The notes: generated by a model not told the origin, from the sequence alone. Numbered from the stretch's first letter, positions 1 to 7,787 are shown. The stretch: DNA of 64,000 bases from Halorubrum tebenquichense DSM 14210 (GCF_000337415.1 NZ_AOJD01000051.1:58236-122235), one strand, 5' to 3'. A program made the numbers and translations.

Positions 1-260
1 CTGACGCGGACGACGCGGACGACGCGACTGACGCGGACGACGCGGACGACGCGACTGACGCGGACGACGCGGACGAGACCGCCGACGGCGTCCGCTACCA
101 TCGGCGTGAGCGCCGCCTCCGGTCCGTCTCCCGCCGGGTCCCGCTCCCGCGGCCGGTCGAGGCCGCCGCCGCGACCGCGTCCTTCGACGCCGGCGTGCTC
201 ACCGTCACGCTCCCCAAGCGCTCCCCCGACGACGGCGGACACACGATCGACGTGAACTGA
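1..260 (+). CDS. Hsp20/alpha-crystallin family small heat-shock protein, C-terminal part
   Basis: The reading frame enters from before the window (first full codon at base 3) and stops at 258-260. The visible 85 residues are an acidic Asp/Ala/Thr repeat of about 30 residues followed by the end of an alpha-crystallin domain: a YHRRERR segment, an SVSRRVPLPRPV strand and the closing ASFDAGVLTVTLPK strand, which is the classic Hsp20 G-V-L-T-V-x-L-P-K box. Family members are ATP-independent holdases that bind unfolding proteins. The tail after the box is short (SPDDGGHTIDVN). The acidic insert ahead of the last strands is unusually repetitive. The call rests on the C-terminal signature only. Confidence 0.85.
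   Translation, partial: DADDADDATDADDADDATDADDADETADGVRYHRRERRLRSVSRRVPLPRPVEAAAATASFDAGVLTVTLPKRSPDDGGHTIDVN
3..83 (+). repeat. 27-bp in-frame tandem repeat encoding DADDADDAT
   Basis: Units begin at 3, 30 and 57; the first two are identical and the third diverges at its end (DADDADETA). The array continues off the left edge, so copy number is unknown. It lies inside the Hsp20 gene and adds an acidic linker, a type of repeat prone to slippage in GC-rich haloarchaeal genes. Confidence 0.85.
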
Positions 261-342
261 CACCGACCGTCTGACCCCCTCGATCCGGTCCGTTCGCCTC
301 CTAGCCGATGCTTTCTCCACGCGCCCCGTGTTATCTCCCCTC

Positions 343-975
343 ATGAGTGACGCCGACCACGCGGCCGCCAGACGCGAGCTGGTGAGCGCGCTCCGCCGAC
401 GCCTCGACGCGAGCGAGCGAACGCTGTCGGCGATCGGTGCCGTCCCGCGTCACGAGTTCGTCCCGGAGTCGCACCGCGGGTCCGCGTACGCAGACCGCCC
501 CCTCCCGATCGGCCACGACCAGACGGTCAGCGCGCCGCACATGGTCGCGACGATGACGGATCTCCTCGACGTCGAGTGCGGCGACCGCGTCTTCGAGGTG
601 GGAACCGGTTGCGGCTACCACGCCGCGGTCGCCGCCGAGGCCGTCGGTCCCGGGAACGTCTTCTCCGCCGAGCGCGTCCCGGAGCTAGCGGCCGGCGCGC
701 GCGAGCGACTCGACCGCCTCGGCTACGACGTGACCGTCGTCGCCCGCGACGGGCGCGAGGCGTTCGCCGACGAGGCCCCGTTCGACGCCGCCTACCTCAC
801 CTGCGCAGCGCCCGAGTCGATACCGGTGGCGATCGTCGACCGCGTTCTCCCGGGCGGCCGCGTCGTCGCACCCGTCCGGGAGGACGGCCGCCAGCGCCTC
901 GTCCGCCTGACGGTCGGCGAGGACGGCGTCGACCGCGAGGACCACGGCGGCGTGCGATTCGTGCCGATGCGGTGA
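343..975 (+). CDS. pcm: Protein-L-isoaspartate O-methyltransferase
   Basis: 210 residues. Transfers methyl from S-adenosylmethionine to L-isoaspartyl residues, starting their repair to aspartate in aged proteins; cytoplasmic. The sequence shows the family pattern: an N-terminal helical part with VPRHEFVP, the substrate loop PIGHDQTVSAPHMVA, the SAM motif I (VFEVGTGCGYHAA) and a late LPGGRVVAPV strand. Length matches the family. The ATG at 343 is preferred to the in-frame GTG at 328, because the protein then begins directly at the conserved helix. A related methyltransferase-like gene follows 90 bases downstream on the same strand. Confidence 0.93.
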   Translation: MSDADHAAARRELVSALRRRLDASERTLSAIGAVPRHEFVPESHRGSAYADRPLPIGHDQTVSAPHMVATMTDLLDVECGDRVFEVGTGCGYHAAVAAEAVGPGNVFSAERVPELAAGARERLDRLGYDVTVVARDGREAFADEAPFDAAYLTCAAPESIPVAIVDRVLPGGRVVAPVREDGRQRLVRLTVGEDGVDREDHGGVRFVPMR

Positions 976-1065
976 CCGTTGTCCCCGCCGAGGCGGTTTC
1001 CCGTCGGCGCGCGGCACCGACCCGACGAACGCACGCTTTTAGAGGACCGAGTCCCGAGTCCGGCC

Positions 1066-1878
1066 ATGGACGAAGCGTCGCTCAGGGCGGACATGATCGA
1101 GAGGCTCGAACACTCGATCGGCGAGCCGATCGACCCCCCCGTGCTGACCGCGCTCCAGCGGGTCCCCCGCGACCCCTTCGTGGACGACTCCCCCCGCGGC
1201 GGGGGCGTCGACGGCGACGACCCCCACTCGCTCTCGCTCGAAACCGTGGTCCGCCTCGTCACCGCGCTTGACGCCGGCGAGGGCGACTCCGTCCTCGTCG
1301 TCGGCGCTGGCGTCGGGTACTCCGTCGCGATGATCGCGGAGATGGCGGGCGCTCGTCGCGTTCACGCAGTCGACATCGACCGGTCCGCCGTCGTGGCCGC
1401 GCGGTCGAACCTCGACGCGGCCGGCTACGAGGCGGTCCTGGTCGACCGCGCGGACGGCGCGGACGGGCTCCCGGCGTACGCGCCGTACGACCGGATCCTC
1501 CTCGAAGCGGCCGTGGTCGAGCCGCCGCGCGCCCTCCGCGAGCAGCTCGCGGCCGACGGTCGGATCGTCTACCCGCGCGGCGCTGGGGTCCAGACGGTCT
1601 CGGCGATCGAACCGTCGTCGCCCGACGGCTCCGGCGCGGATGACCGCACCAACGACGCCGGCGAAGTCAACGCCGACGCGGACGATCCCGCGCCGACCGG
1701 CTTCGAGACCGTCGAAACCCACGGCCCGGCGCGGCTCCAGCCGATGCTCGTCGAGGGCGAACAGCCCGGCGTGGAGCGAAACCGAGCGCGGCGGGAGGAC
1801 GCCGAACACGCCGAGCGCGACCGCCGCCGTCGACACGGCTGGGAACAGGACTGGATCGACTGGGACGACCGCCTCTGA
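1066..1878 (+). CDS. Protein-L-isoaspartate methyltransferase-like protein, diverged paralog
   Basis: 270 residues. It has the same fold order as the preceding pcm product: a VPRDPFVDD segment near residue 35, a SAM-binding motif I (VLVVGAGVGYSVAMIAE), an acidic end of strand 2 (VHAVDID) and a YDRILLEAA strand. The isoaspartate-binding signature (SAPHM in the neighbour) is replaced by SLSLETV, so substrate specificity is probably changed or lost. The C-terminal 100 residues are a charged extension ending in WEQDWIDWDDRL. The ATG at 1066 was chosen over an upstream in-frame start at 979 because a CTTTTAG box at 1036-1042 sits about 27 bases before it, as for a leaderless transcript. The role is unproven. 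Confidence 0.75.
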   Translation: MDEASLRADMIERLEHSIGEPIDPPVLTALQRVPRDPFVDDSPRGGGVDGDDPHSLSLETVVRLVTALDAGEGDSVLVVGAGVGYSVAMIAEMAGARRVHAVDIDRSAVVAARSNLDAAGYEAVLVDRADGADGLPAYAPYDRILLEAAVVEPPRALREQLAADGRIVYPRGAGVQTVSAIEPSSPDGSGADDRTNDAGEVNADADDPAPTGFETVETHGPARLQPMLVEGEQPGVERNRARREDAEHAERDRRRRHGWEQDWIDWDDRL

Positions 1879-1883
1879 CGGAA

Positions 1884-2273
1884 TTACGACCGCGCCCAGC
1901 CGAGCGCCTCTTCCACCGTGTCGAACTCCTCTTTTTCGGCTTCGACGTCAAGCCGAGACTTGACCGCCATACTCGTGATACCGTCGGCGACGAACGCCAC
2001 GCGCTCGACTCCCGCTCGGTTCACGTTCTCCGACCACTCGCTCGCCATGTACTCTTGGGTCTCCTGAGAGAGCTTCGCCTCGTCGCCGAAGACGGCGATC
2101 GTCGCCTCGATATCGTCCTCGCTGGCTCTGCTCCGATAGTGTTCACTCGCCGTTTCAAGCTCCTCGTCGGCCCACCCCTGCCATCCGTCGAGGGTCCAGA
2201 TCCCGACGCGACCGCGCTGCTCGAAGTCCCACTCTTGGAGCGCCGGTGTAGGCCGATCGGTCGAAGATGTCAT
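1884..2273 (-). CDS. SpoIIAA/STAS-like domain protein
   Basis: 129 residues, soluble. The pattern of alternating strands and helices (GRVGIWTLDGW, IEATIAVFGDEAKLS, VERVAFVADGITSMAVKSRL) ending in FDTVEEALGWARS resembles archaeal SpoIIAA-like/STAS proteins, whose C-terminal helix often reads DxxEALxWL. No catalytic motif is visible. It converges with the methyltransferase-like gene, leaving only a 5-base gap. ATG at 2271-2273. The fold assignment is inference from pattern; it could equally be a haloarchaea-specific family of unknown function. Confidence 0.5.
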   Translation of the reverse strand: MTSSTDRPTPALQEWDFEQRGRVGIWTLDGWQGWADEELETASEHYRSRASEDDIEATIAVFGDEAKLSQETQEYMASEWSENVNRAGVERVAFVADGITSMAVKSRLDVEAEKEEFDTVEEALGWARS

Positions 2274-2460
2274 GATATCACCGTCGGTCCGGAACGGATA
2301 AGCGATATACGAAAGCGGAGATACCGATAGCTACCAGAACCGGCGGCAGAACGATTCCCGCCGCGAGTGTCCGCCGGCGAAGCCCGCTGCCGGCACTGCC
2401 GGCCGCTCCCACGTCCGGCAGAGCCGATCGGGCTTGCGGCTCTGGGGCCGTCCACCCGTC

Positions 2461-2937
2461 TCACTCCTCGACGACGAGCACCTCGGTGTTCCCCCGCTCG
2501 TCGACGAAGTCGCCCTCCGCCGGCGGCTTGATGTCGACCGTGAGCGTCCCGTCCGCTTGGTTCGGACCGAGCTCCGGATCGACGTCGACGCTCGCGACGC
2601 CCTCGCTGTCCGTCTGCGCGGTGGCGACTCCGTCCATCCGCGCCGACCCCCCGCGCACGATGACCGTCGCGTCCGCGACCCGGGAGCCGTCCGGGTCGAC
2701 GACCGCGACCTCGATCGTCTGGTCGCCGGGCGCGGTCACCTCGGGCTGCGGCTGCGCGTCGAGCTCCGTCGCGGCCAGCCCGTCGATGTCGCCGATCATC
2801 CCCATCATCACGCTGAGGCTGGCGACCCCGACGACCAGGGCGATGACGAGGCGGACGGGAAGCCCCTCGATCGCTCGGGTGTCGGTGCTGAACGTCCGCC
2901 GGTTCGCGGTGCGCGAGTCGTGTGTTCGATCGGACAT
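2461..2937 (-). CDS. Membrane-anchored protein with carboxypeptidase-regulatory-like (Ig-like) domain
   Basis: 158 residues: a charged N-terminus, one hydrophobic segment at about 29-47 (VRLVIALVVGVASLSVMMGMI), then an extracellular beta-rich domain at about 65-155. This domain contains IEVAVVDPDGSRVADATVIVRGG and a TDSEGVASVDVD turn, typical of transthyretin/carboxypeptidase-regulatory repeats that use Gly-Glu/Asp turns. No enzyme motif is present. It is likely a surface-exposed single-pass protein. It is divergent from the HerA-like gene, and both have promoters in the 125-base gap. Function unknown. Confidence 0.65.
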   Translation of the reverse strand: MSDRTHDSRTANRRTFSTDTRAIEGLPVRLVIALVVGVASLSVMMGMIGDIDGLAATELDAQPQPEVTAPGDQTIEVAVVDPDGSRVADATVIVRGGSARMDGVATAQTDSEGVASVDVDPELGPNQADGTLTVDIKPPAEGDFVDERGNTEVLVVEE

Positions 2938-2957
2938 ACGCCGGGTGGCCGCGGTAT

Positions 2958-2967
2958 GGTATATAAA
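2958..2967 (-). promoter_or_regulatory. TATA box of the 2461-2937 gene
   Basis: Reads TTTATATACC on the minus strand, centred about 25-28 bases before the ATG at 2937, which is the normal spacing for a leaderless haloarchaeal gene. Confidence 0.7.
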
Positions 2968-3062
2968 GAGTCGGCCGGCGGCGGTCAGGTTCGACCTCTC
3001 GACTGAATCCGATCGCCTCCACGTCCGACCGTTTTTACGCGATGCCGAGACGACCCGACGGC

Positions 3063-4178
3063 GTGTACGTACTCGGCCGCGACGGCGACGACGGAACGGA
3101 GCGCGACCCGCCGCACACCGCCCGTATCGGCTCCTTCCTCGCGCGCGACGGGAGCGTCGGCGCGCCGGTCGGCGTCGACCTCGACCGCCCGCACGCGGGG
3201 GTCGTCTTCGGCAAGCGCGGGACGGGCAAGTCCTACACGCTCGGCGTCCTCGCCGAGGAACTCGCCGAGGCCGACGGCGTCGCCCCGGTCGTCGTCGACC
3301 CGATGGGCGTCTTCGGCGGTCTCGAAGCGGCCGGCGGTCGCGTCGTCGACCCCGCGGTCCGGCCCGCGTCGATACCGCCGTCGGCGTGGCCGGACCTCCT
3401 CGGGCTCGACCCGGCGAGCGGGCCGGGGAGCCTCGTCTGGCGCGTCGTCGCGGACGCGGTCGACGAGGGCCGCGGAGGGCGAACGGACGCCGCCGACGCC
3501 GAGTCGACGGCCGCCGACCGTCCGTCCCCGTCGCTCTCGGCGCTCCGCGAGGCGGTCGACGCGGCCGACGCCCCGGCTGAGACGCGGCGCGCCGCAGCGA
3601 ACCACCTCCGGCTTGCGGCGTCGTGGGGAATCTTCGACGCCGACGCGCCGCCGGTCGCCTCGCTCGCGGCAGATGGCGAACCCGTCGTCCTTGACCTCGC
3701 CGGTGTTCCCGACGAGGCCGCGGCCGCCGTCGTCCGCGCGGTCGCCCGCGGCCTCTACGACGCGCGGGTCGAGGGGGACCTCCCGCGGCTCCCGTGGCTG
3801 CTCGTCGACGAGGCGCACGCCTTCTTCGGCGGGGTCGGGGAGCCGGCGCTCCGGACTCTCCTGACCCGCGGGCGCGCCCCCGGCGTCTCGCTCGTCTGCG
3901 CGACCCAGCGGCCGGCCGCGCTGCCGAGCGTCGCCGTCTCGCAGTCGGACCTGCTCGTCTCCCACCGGCTCACCGCCGAGCGCGACGTGGACCGGCTGGC
4001 GGAGGCGGAGGCGACGTACCTCGCCGGCGACCTCGCGTCCAGGCTCCCCGACGGCGTCGGCGAGGCGCTCGTCGTCGACGACGCCACCGAGACCGCTCAC
4101 ACCGTTCGGATCCGCGAACGGAGGACGCCGCACGAGGGGGAGAGCCCCCGCGCGAGTCGCCTGTCGGACGCGGAGTGA
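3063..4178 (+). CDS. HerA-like P-loop ATPase (DUF87-type)
   Basis: 371 residues. Walker A GKRGTGKS lies near residue 50, just after a VGVDLDRPHAGVVFG strand, and Walker B LLVDEAHAFFG near residue 246. A LTRGRAPGVSLVCATQRPAALP segment follows, as in HerA/FtsK-type motor ATPases that recognise and discard alternative ring states. It lacks the N-terminal HAS barrel of full HerA, so it is a short HerA-related form. A GTTTTTACG box at 3030-3038 points to a start near 3063, so I take the GTG at 3063 (VYVLGRD) rather than the ATG at 3042. No nurA or rad50/mre11 neighbour is present, so a role in end resection is not supported by context. Confidence 0.8.
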   Translation: MYVLGRDGDDGTERDPPHTARIGSFLARDGSVGAPVGVDLDRPHAGVVFGKRGTGKSYTLGVLAEELAEADGVAPVVVDPMGVFGGLEAAGGRVVDPAVRPASIPPSAWPDLLGLDPASGPGSLVWRVVADAVDEGRGGRTDAADAESTAADRPSPSLSALREAVDAADAPAETRRAAANHLRLAASWGIFDADAPPVASLAADGEPVVLDLAGVPDEAAAAVVRAVARGLYDARVEGDLPRLPWLLVDEAHAFFGGVGEPALRTLLTRGRAPGVSLVCATQRPAALPSVAVSQSDLLVSHRLTAERDVDRLAEAEATYLAGDLASRLPDGVGEALVVDDATETAHTVRIRERRTPHEGESPRASRLSDAE

Positions 4179-4241
4179 CTCCGGGGACGGAGCGGTACTC
4201 CGGGTCAGAACGTACAAGCGCCCCGCGACCCACCAACGCGC

Positions 4242-4643
4242 ATGGAGCGGACCTCGCACGGCGTCCTCCTCGTCGCGGTCGGTGGGTTCCTCGGCGCGGT
4301 CGCCAGGTACGCGACCGACGCCGCTGCGAGCGGGCTCGTCGCCCTGGCGACCCGCGGTGCTGGGCTCACCGTCCTCGACGGGACGGCGACCGGGGTCGGC
4401 ACCCTGACCGCGAACGTCCTCGGCTCGTTCGCGCTCGGGCTCCTGTTGACTCGGACGTCGAGCGAGCGGATCCGGCTCCTCGTCGGGACCGGCGCGCTCT
4501 CGTCGTTCACGACGTACAGCACGTTCGTCTCGGACGCGGTCGCCCTCGGAACCCCGACGGGCGCGTGGTACGTCGCCGTCAGCTACGTCACCGGACTCAC
4601 CGCGGCCGCGCTCGGTCTCGCCGTCGGGGGGCGGGACCCGTAA
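4242..4643 (+). CDS. crcB1: Fluoride channel/exporter Fluc, first subunit
   Basis: 133 residues, four membrane segments. CrcB/Fluc proteins form dual-topology dimers that let F- leave the cell. Signatures seen: GGFLGAVARY in TM1, TANVLGSFALG in TM2 (conserved Asn and Gly-Ser-Phe), and GALSSFTTYSTF in TM3 (the Phe and Ser/Thr track of the fluoride pore). It overlaps the second crcB by one base (TAATG). Such pairs are expected to make an obligate heterodimer with the two subunits in opposite orientations; that is inference from the arrangement. No fluoride riboswitch is seen upstream. Confidence 0.93.
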   Translation: MERTSHGVLLVAVGGFLGAVARYATDAAASGLVALATRGAGLTVLDGTATGVGTLTANVLGSFALGLLLTRTSSERIRLLVGTGALSSFTTYSTFVSDAVALGTPTGAWYVAVSYVTGLTAAALGLAVGGRDP

Positions 4644-5005
4644 TGACCGTCGAATCGCTCCTCGCACCGGCGCTCGTCGGCGTCGGCGGGGCCCTCGGCG
4701 CGGTCTCTCGTCACGCGGTCGGCCTCCGCGTCGGAGGGGATCGGTCGGTCCTCGCCGTCAACGCGCTCGGGAGCTTCGCCCTCGGTGCGGTGGCCGCCGC
4801 ACCGGTCGGGTCGGCGGCGACGCTGCTCTTCGGCGTCGGCTTCTGCGGGGCGTTCACGACGTTCTCGTCGTTCGCCGTCGGGACCGTCCGGGCGGCGAAC
4901 GAGACCGGCGGCCGCGCCGCGGCGGCCGTCGCGGCGTTGAACCTCGCGGCCGCGCTGGTCGCGTTCCTGCTCGGTTCGCTCGTAAGCGGCGGCCTCCTGA
5001 ACTGA
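4643..5005 (+). CDS. crcB2: Fluoride channel/exporter Fluc, second subunit
   Basis: 120 residues, four membrane segments. It shows GGALGAVSRH, VNALGSFALG and GFCGAFTTFSSFAVG, the same three signatures as crcB1 but diverged. The ATG at 4643 shares its first base with the stop of crcB1, so translation is probably coupled. The shorter loops and different charge pattern from crcB1 agree with opposite membrane insertion. An in-frame reading continues far upstream over crcB1, but composition and homology place the start here. Confidence 0.92.
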   Translation: MTVESLLAPALVGVGGALGAVSRHAVGLRVGGDRSVLAVNALGSFALGAVAAAPVGSAATLLFGVGFCGAFTTFSSFAVGTVRAANETGGRAAAAVAALNLAAALVAFLLGSLVSGGLLN

Positions 5006-5100
5006 GCGCCGGCCGATCCCCGACCGGTTTCCGTTCGTCGCCCGCTCGGTCCGAGCCGACAAGCGATAGGTACAGGATCCTCCGGCCCGTATCCGAGCGC

Positions 5101-5415
5101 GTGACCGATACCGACCGCTCCGTCGACGCCGAGTCGGCAGACTCGGGCGACTCCGGACCGTTCCCCGAGGACGCGGACCCGGAAGACGTCCCCGAGCTCG
5201 GCGACCTCTCGATCCTCCAGCGCGCGTTCGTCGCGGCGGTCCAGAACCCCTCCCGCGGAGTGCTGGTCGTCGGCCTGCTCGCGTTCGCGCTCGCCTTCTA
5301 TGCCGCGTTCTGGCTGTCGTTCCCCCGCGTCGCCGGGCTGCTCTCGGCGCTCGCGGCGGTCGTCGCTCTCGTCGCGGCGGTCGTCTACTGGCTTCTCGAC
5401 CGCGTCTCTCGGTGA
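5101..5415 (+). CDS. Small two-pass membrane protein
   Basis: 104 residues with a GTG start at 5101. About 45 acidic, soluble N-terminal residues are followed by two adjacent hydrophobic segments (about 52-71 and 77-98) ending in a basic YWLLDRVSR. No known motif. It lies downstream of the crcB pair, separated by 95 bases that include an AT-rich GATAGGTACA stretch about 30 bases before the GTG. Such proteins are common and uncharacterised in haloarchaea; nothing here ties it to fluoride export. Confidence 0.6.
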   Translation: MTDTDRSVDAESADSGDSGPFPEDADPEDVPELGDLSILQRAFVAAVQNPSRGVLVVGLLAFALAFYAAFWLSFPRVAGLLSALAAVVALVAAVVYWLLDRVSR

Positions 5416-5482
5416 CGCCCGCCCTCTCGCCGCCGTCCGGATTCGGCTCCGGACCCTCGCGGCCGCGCACCGACGGACGCTC

Positions 5483-6892
5483 TCACGGTCGCGGCTCGTA
5501 GAACTCGCGGAGCGGTCGGCCGAACGCGGGCGCGAGCGTCGCGACCGCGTCGCCGACCAGCACGTCGCGGTCGTCGAACGCCGACTCCACCTGCGCGCCG
5601 AGCGCCACGTCGCTCGCGGCGTCGCTCTCTAAGTACTCCCTGACGGTGGGGAACTCGCGCTCGCGCTCGACGACGTAGCGGTCCCCGTCGATGAACGGGC
5701 CGTACGTGTCCGGGTCGACGTCGTCGACGTACGATTCGTAGAAGCTCGCCGCGTGTTTCCGGACCGCGACCGGCGGTCCCTCGTGGCGCTCGACGGCCGG
5801 TCGCTCCGTCACCTCCAGTTCCGCGTACAGCGCCGCTCGCGTCGTTCCGGCGGAATTCTCCGTCTCGCTTCCCGCGTCCGTCATGGCCCGCGACCGGAGG
5901 ACGTCGAAGCCGTGGTCGTTCAGTCCGCGAACGATTCCGTCCAGCGAGCGGCGGAGCTGCGGCCACAGCTGGTCGTCGACGAGGTCGGGGGCGTCGAAGA
6001 CGACCGCGACGGGCGTCGTCTCCCGTCGGTCGAGGTGGTCGCGGACCTCGCCGGGGTCGAGCGGCTCCGGCTCGTCCGGCTCGAAGAGGGCCTCGCTCGG
6101 AGCCGCGAGCAGCTCCCGCGCGTAGTGCTGGAACCGCGCGAGGTTCGTCGCCGACAGCACCGCGGCGACGTTCCGCGTCGGGTCCGTGGGGTCGACGACG
6201 ACGAGCGGGTCCTCGAACGTGCGCTCGGCGTGTCCCTCGGGGTCGAACTCCACCGGCGGGTGCCAGCTCCGGGCCGACTCGACGAGCGGGACGAACCCGC
6301 CGAGTTCCAACACGAGCAGCTCCGTGAGGTACCCCGAAAAGCCCTCGGTCCGGAGATCGCTGCCGTACGCGCCGATCCCCTTCAGGAAGGCCTTCGCCAG
6401 CACCACGTCCGCCGCGAGGTCGTCGTCGAGCCGCGCCGAGAGGTACGCGTCGTGGAACGGGGTGCGGTCGACCGCCGACACCAGGTCCCCCGCCGTCTCC
6501 ACGTCGTGACAGGGCACCAGGTCGACGTCGAACCCGTCGTAGTTCCCCTTCACGTACGGGTGTTCCGCGTACTCCTCGTGTCCGTCGGGGAGGACTTCGT
6601 GTCCGACTGTCAGCCCGTACTGCTCCAGCTCGGCGCGGTCGAGGTCCGCGTCGAACCGGACGAAGAGGTCAATGTCGCGGTCGCCGGCGACCCACGTGCC
6701 GCGCGCGGTCGACCCGACCTGAACCACGTCGGCGTCGACCGAGAGGTCGGCTATCGCCTCGCGGGTCCGCTCGGTCAGCGCCGCGCTCGCCGCCTTCAGC
6801 CGCTCGCGCTCCTCCGGCTCCGGGAGGACGCGCTCGCGGACGCGAGACAGCACCGCGTCCAACTCCTCGCCGAGCGGCTCCTCGTCGTCCAT
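5483..6892 (-). CDS. cca: CCA-adding tRNA nucleotidyltransferase (archaeal class I)
   Basis: 469 residues. Adds or repairs the 3'-CCA of tRNAs without a nucleic acid template. The nucleotidyltransferase signature GSTARGTWVAGDRDIDLF starts near residue 60, with the metal-binding Asp pair in DID at 73 and 75 and a third Asp in GFDVDLVP. It continues through the archaeal central domain (FLKGIGAYGSDLRTEGFSGYL) and the tail domain (EREFPTVREYL). Length suits archaeal class I enzymes. I start at the ATG 6890-6892 rather than further upstream; the family begins close to the RERVLPEPEER helix. Both tRNA genes nearby lack encoded CCA, so they depend on this activity. Confidence 0.93.
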   Translation of the reverse strand: MDDEEPLGEELDAVLSRVRERVLPEPEERERLKAASAALTERTREAIADLSVDADVVQVGSTARGTWVAGDRDIDLFVRFDADLDRAELEQYGLTVGHEVLPDGHEEYAEHPYVKGNYDGFDVDLVPCHDVETAGDLVSAVDRTPFHDAYLSARLDDDLAADVVLAKAFLKGIGAYGSDLRTEGFSGYLTELLVLELGGFVPLVESARSWHPPVEFDPEGHAERTFEDPLVVVDPTDPTRNVAAVLSATNLARFQHYARELLAAPSEALFEPDEPEPLDPGEVRDHLDRRETTPVAVVFDAPDLVDDQLWPQLRRSLDGIVRGLNDHGFDVLRSRAMTDAGSETENSAGTTRAALYAELEVTERPAVERHEGPPVAVRKHAASFYESYVDDVDPDTYGPFIDGDRYVVEREREFPTVREYLESDAASDVALGAQVESAFDDRDVLVGDAVATLAPAFGRPLREFYEPRP

Positions 6893-7056
6893 ATCGACAC
6901 CACTCGGGGTCCGGCCGAAAACGTGTCGGTCGGATCGGCGGCCCCGCGGCCGGCCGGCCACCGCGTCACCGTCTCGCACCGTTCGCGTCCGTCGAACTTC
7001 GCCCCGTCGGGCGGAAACGAAAGCCCTATCAAAACAACGTGAGTACCGAAGGATGA

Positions 7057-7129
7057 GCCGAAGTAGCTCAGTTGGTAGAGCGCCTCGCTGTTAACGAGGC
7101 GGTCCCAGGTTCGAGTCCTGGCTTCGGCG
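7057..7129 (+). tRNA. tRNA-Asn (anticodon GTT)
   Basis: 73 bases. Acceptor arms GCCGAAG and CTTCGGC pair fully; the D arm contains AGCTCAGTTGGTAGAGC; the anticodon stem CCTCG/CGAGG encloses CTGTTAA with GTT at 7090-7092; the T arm is CCAGGTTCGAGTCCTGG. The discriminator base is G and CCA is not encoded. An AT-rich CCTATCAAAAC stretch about 27 bases upstream can serve as the promoter. No intron. Confidence 0.95.
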
Positions 7130-7200
7130 TCCTCATTCCTTCGTCGGCGTCGCTCCGCCGAGCCGTCTGCTTGTCTGTCGTAACTCGTCCTCTCACGTCC

Positions 7201-7668
7201 ATGTCGAACCGAAGCGAGCGGTTCGCCTCGCTCGACGGGCCGCACGAACGCGGGCAGGCCGCCGAAGCGACCGTGAAGTCCGAACTCGTGAGCCGCGGAA
7301 TCCCCGTGTCGACCCCCGCGTACGACAACGAACCGTACGACCTCGTGATCGAACCGGGCGAGGAGTTCCGTCGGCTCCAAATCAAAACGGCGTTCGAGGC
7401 GACGACCGACGGGGCGGTTCGATTCCGAACCCGGAGTACGCGGACGAAGAGTTCCGGATACGAGCGGGAAGGTCACGACGGACGAGTCGATCTCTTCGCG
7501 GTGTACGCTCCCGCCTGTGACGAGGAGTATCTCGTCGGCATTGAGGAGACCGAGAAGGCGCAGATGAGTATCCGGTACGAACCCGCCGCGAACGGCAATC
7601 GAGCGAACGTGAACTGGCACGCGGAGTACCGGCTCGACACCGTCCTCGATCGCCTCCGGTCAGCGTAA
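7201..7668 (+). CDS. PD-(D/E)XK nuclease family protein (group I intron-associated endonuclease-like)
   Basis: 155 residues. The segment YDNEPYDLVIEPGEEFRRLQIKTA holds the nuclease core: an Asp after a Tyr-Asp-Leu strand, then the Q-I-K motif of the PD-(D/E)XK fold. A later conserved region is HDGRVDLFAVYAPACDEEYLVGIEE. The pattern matches the small proteins named after intron-associated endonucleases such as I-Ssp6803I. The gene lies between tRNA-Asn and a CAU tRNA, 71 bases after one and 44 before the other, but neither tRNA has an intron. It may therefore be a resident nuclease, an orphan homing enzyme, or part of a small mobile insertion next to tRNA. The ATG at 7201 begins the conserved protein. 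Confidence 0.75.
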   Translation: MSNRSERFASLDGPHERGQAAEATVKSELVSRGIPVSTPAYDNEPYDLVIEPGEEFRRLQIKTAFEATTDGAVRFRTRSTRTKSSGYEREGHDGRVDLFAVYAPACDEEYLVGIEETEKAQMSIRYEPAANGNRANVNWHAEYRLDTVLDRLRSA

Positions 7669-7712
7669 TGCGGTAGCCTAAAGACCGTGCCTCATTTATC
7701 CCGAAACCGCAC

Positions 7713-7787
7713 GGGCCCTTAGCTTAGTCCGGTTAAAGCGACTCGCTCATAACGAGTTGATCGCCGGTTCGAATCCGGCAGGGCCCA
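7713..7787 (+). tRNA. tRNA with CAT anticodon: elongator Met, or Ile2 (agmatidine-modified)
   Basis: 75 bases. Acceptor GGGCCCT pairs with AGGGCCC; the anticodon stem ACTCG/CGAGT surrounds CTCATAA with CAT at 7748-7750; the T arm is GCCGGTTCGAATCCGGC. The stem lacks the three G-C pairs of an initiator, so initiator Met is ruled out. The GGGCCC acceptor and TTAGCTTAG D-arm resemble known Ile2 tRNAs, whose C34 is modified by TiaS to read AUA. The assignment between Met and Ile2 is open. A CATTTATCC box lies about 15-20 bases upstream. CCA is not encoded. Confidence 0.9.

Noticed and set aside
2270-3022. Arginine-rich minus-strand frame over 2270-3022
   Set aside because: Overlaps the membrane-anchored protein gene in another frame and has no haloarchaeal protein composition.
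7713-7787. Initiator tRNA-Met
   Set aside because: The anticodon stem lacks the three consecutive G-C pairs of initiators.
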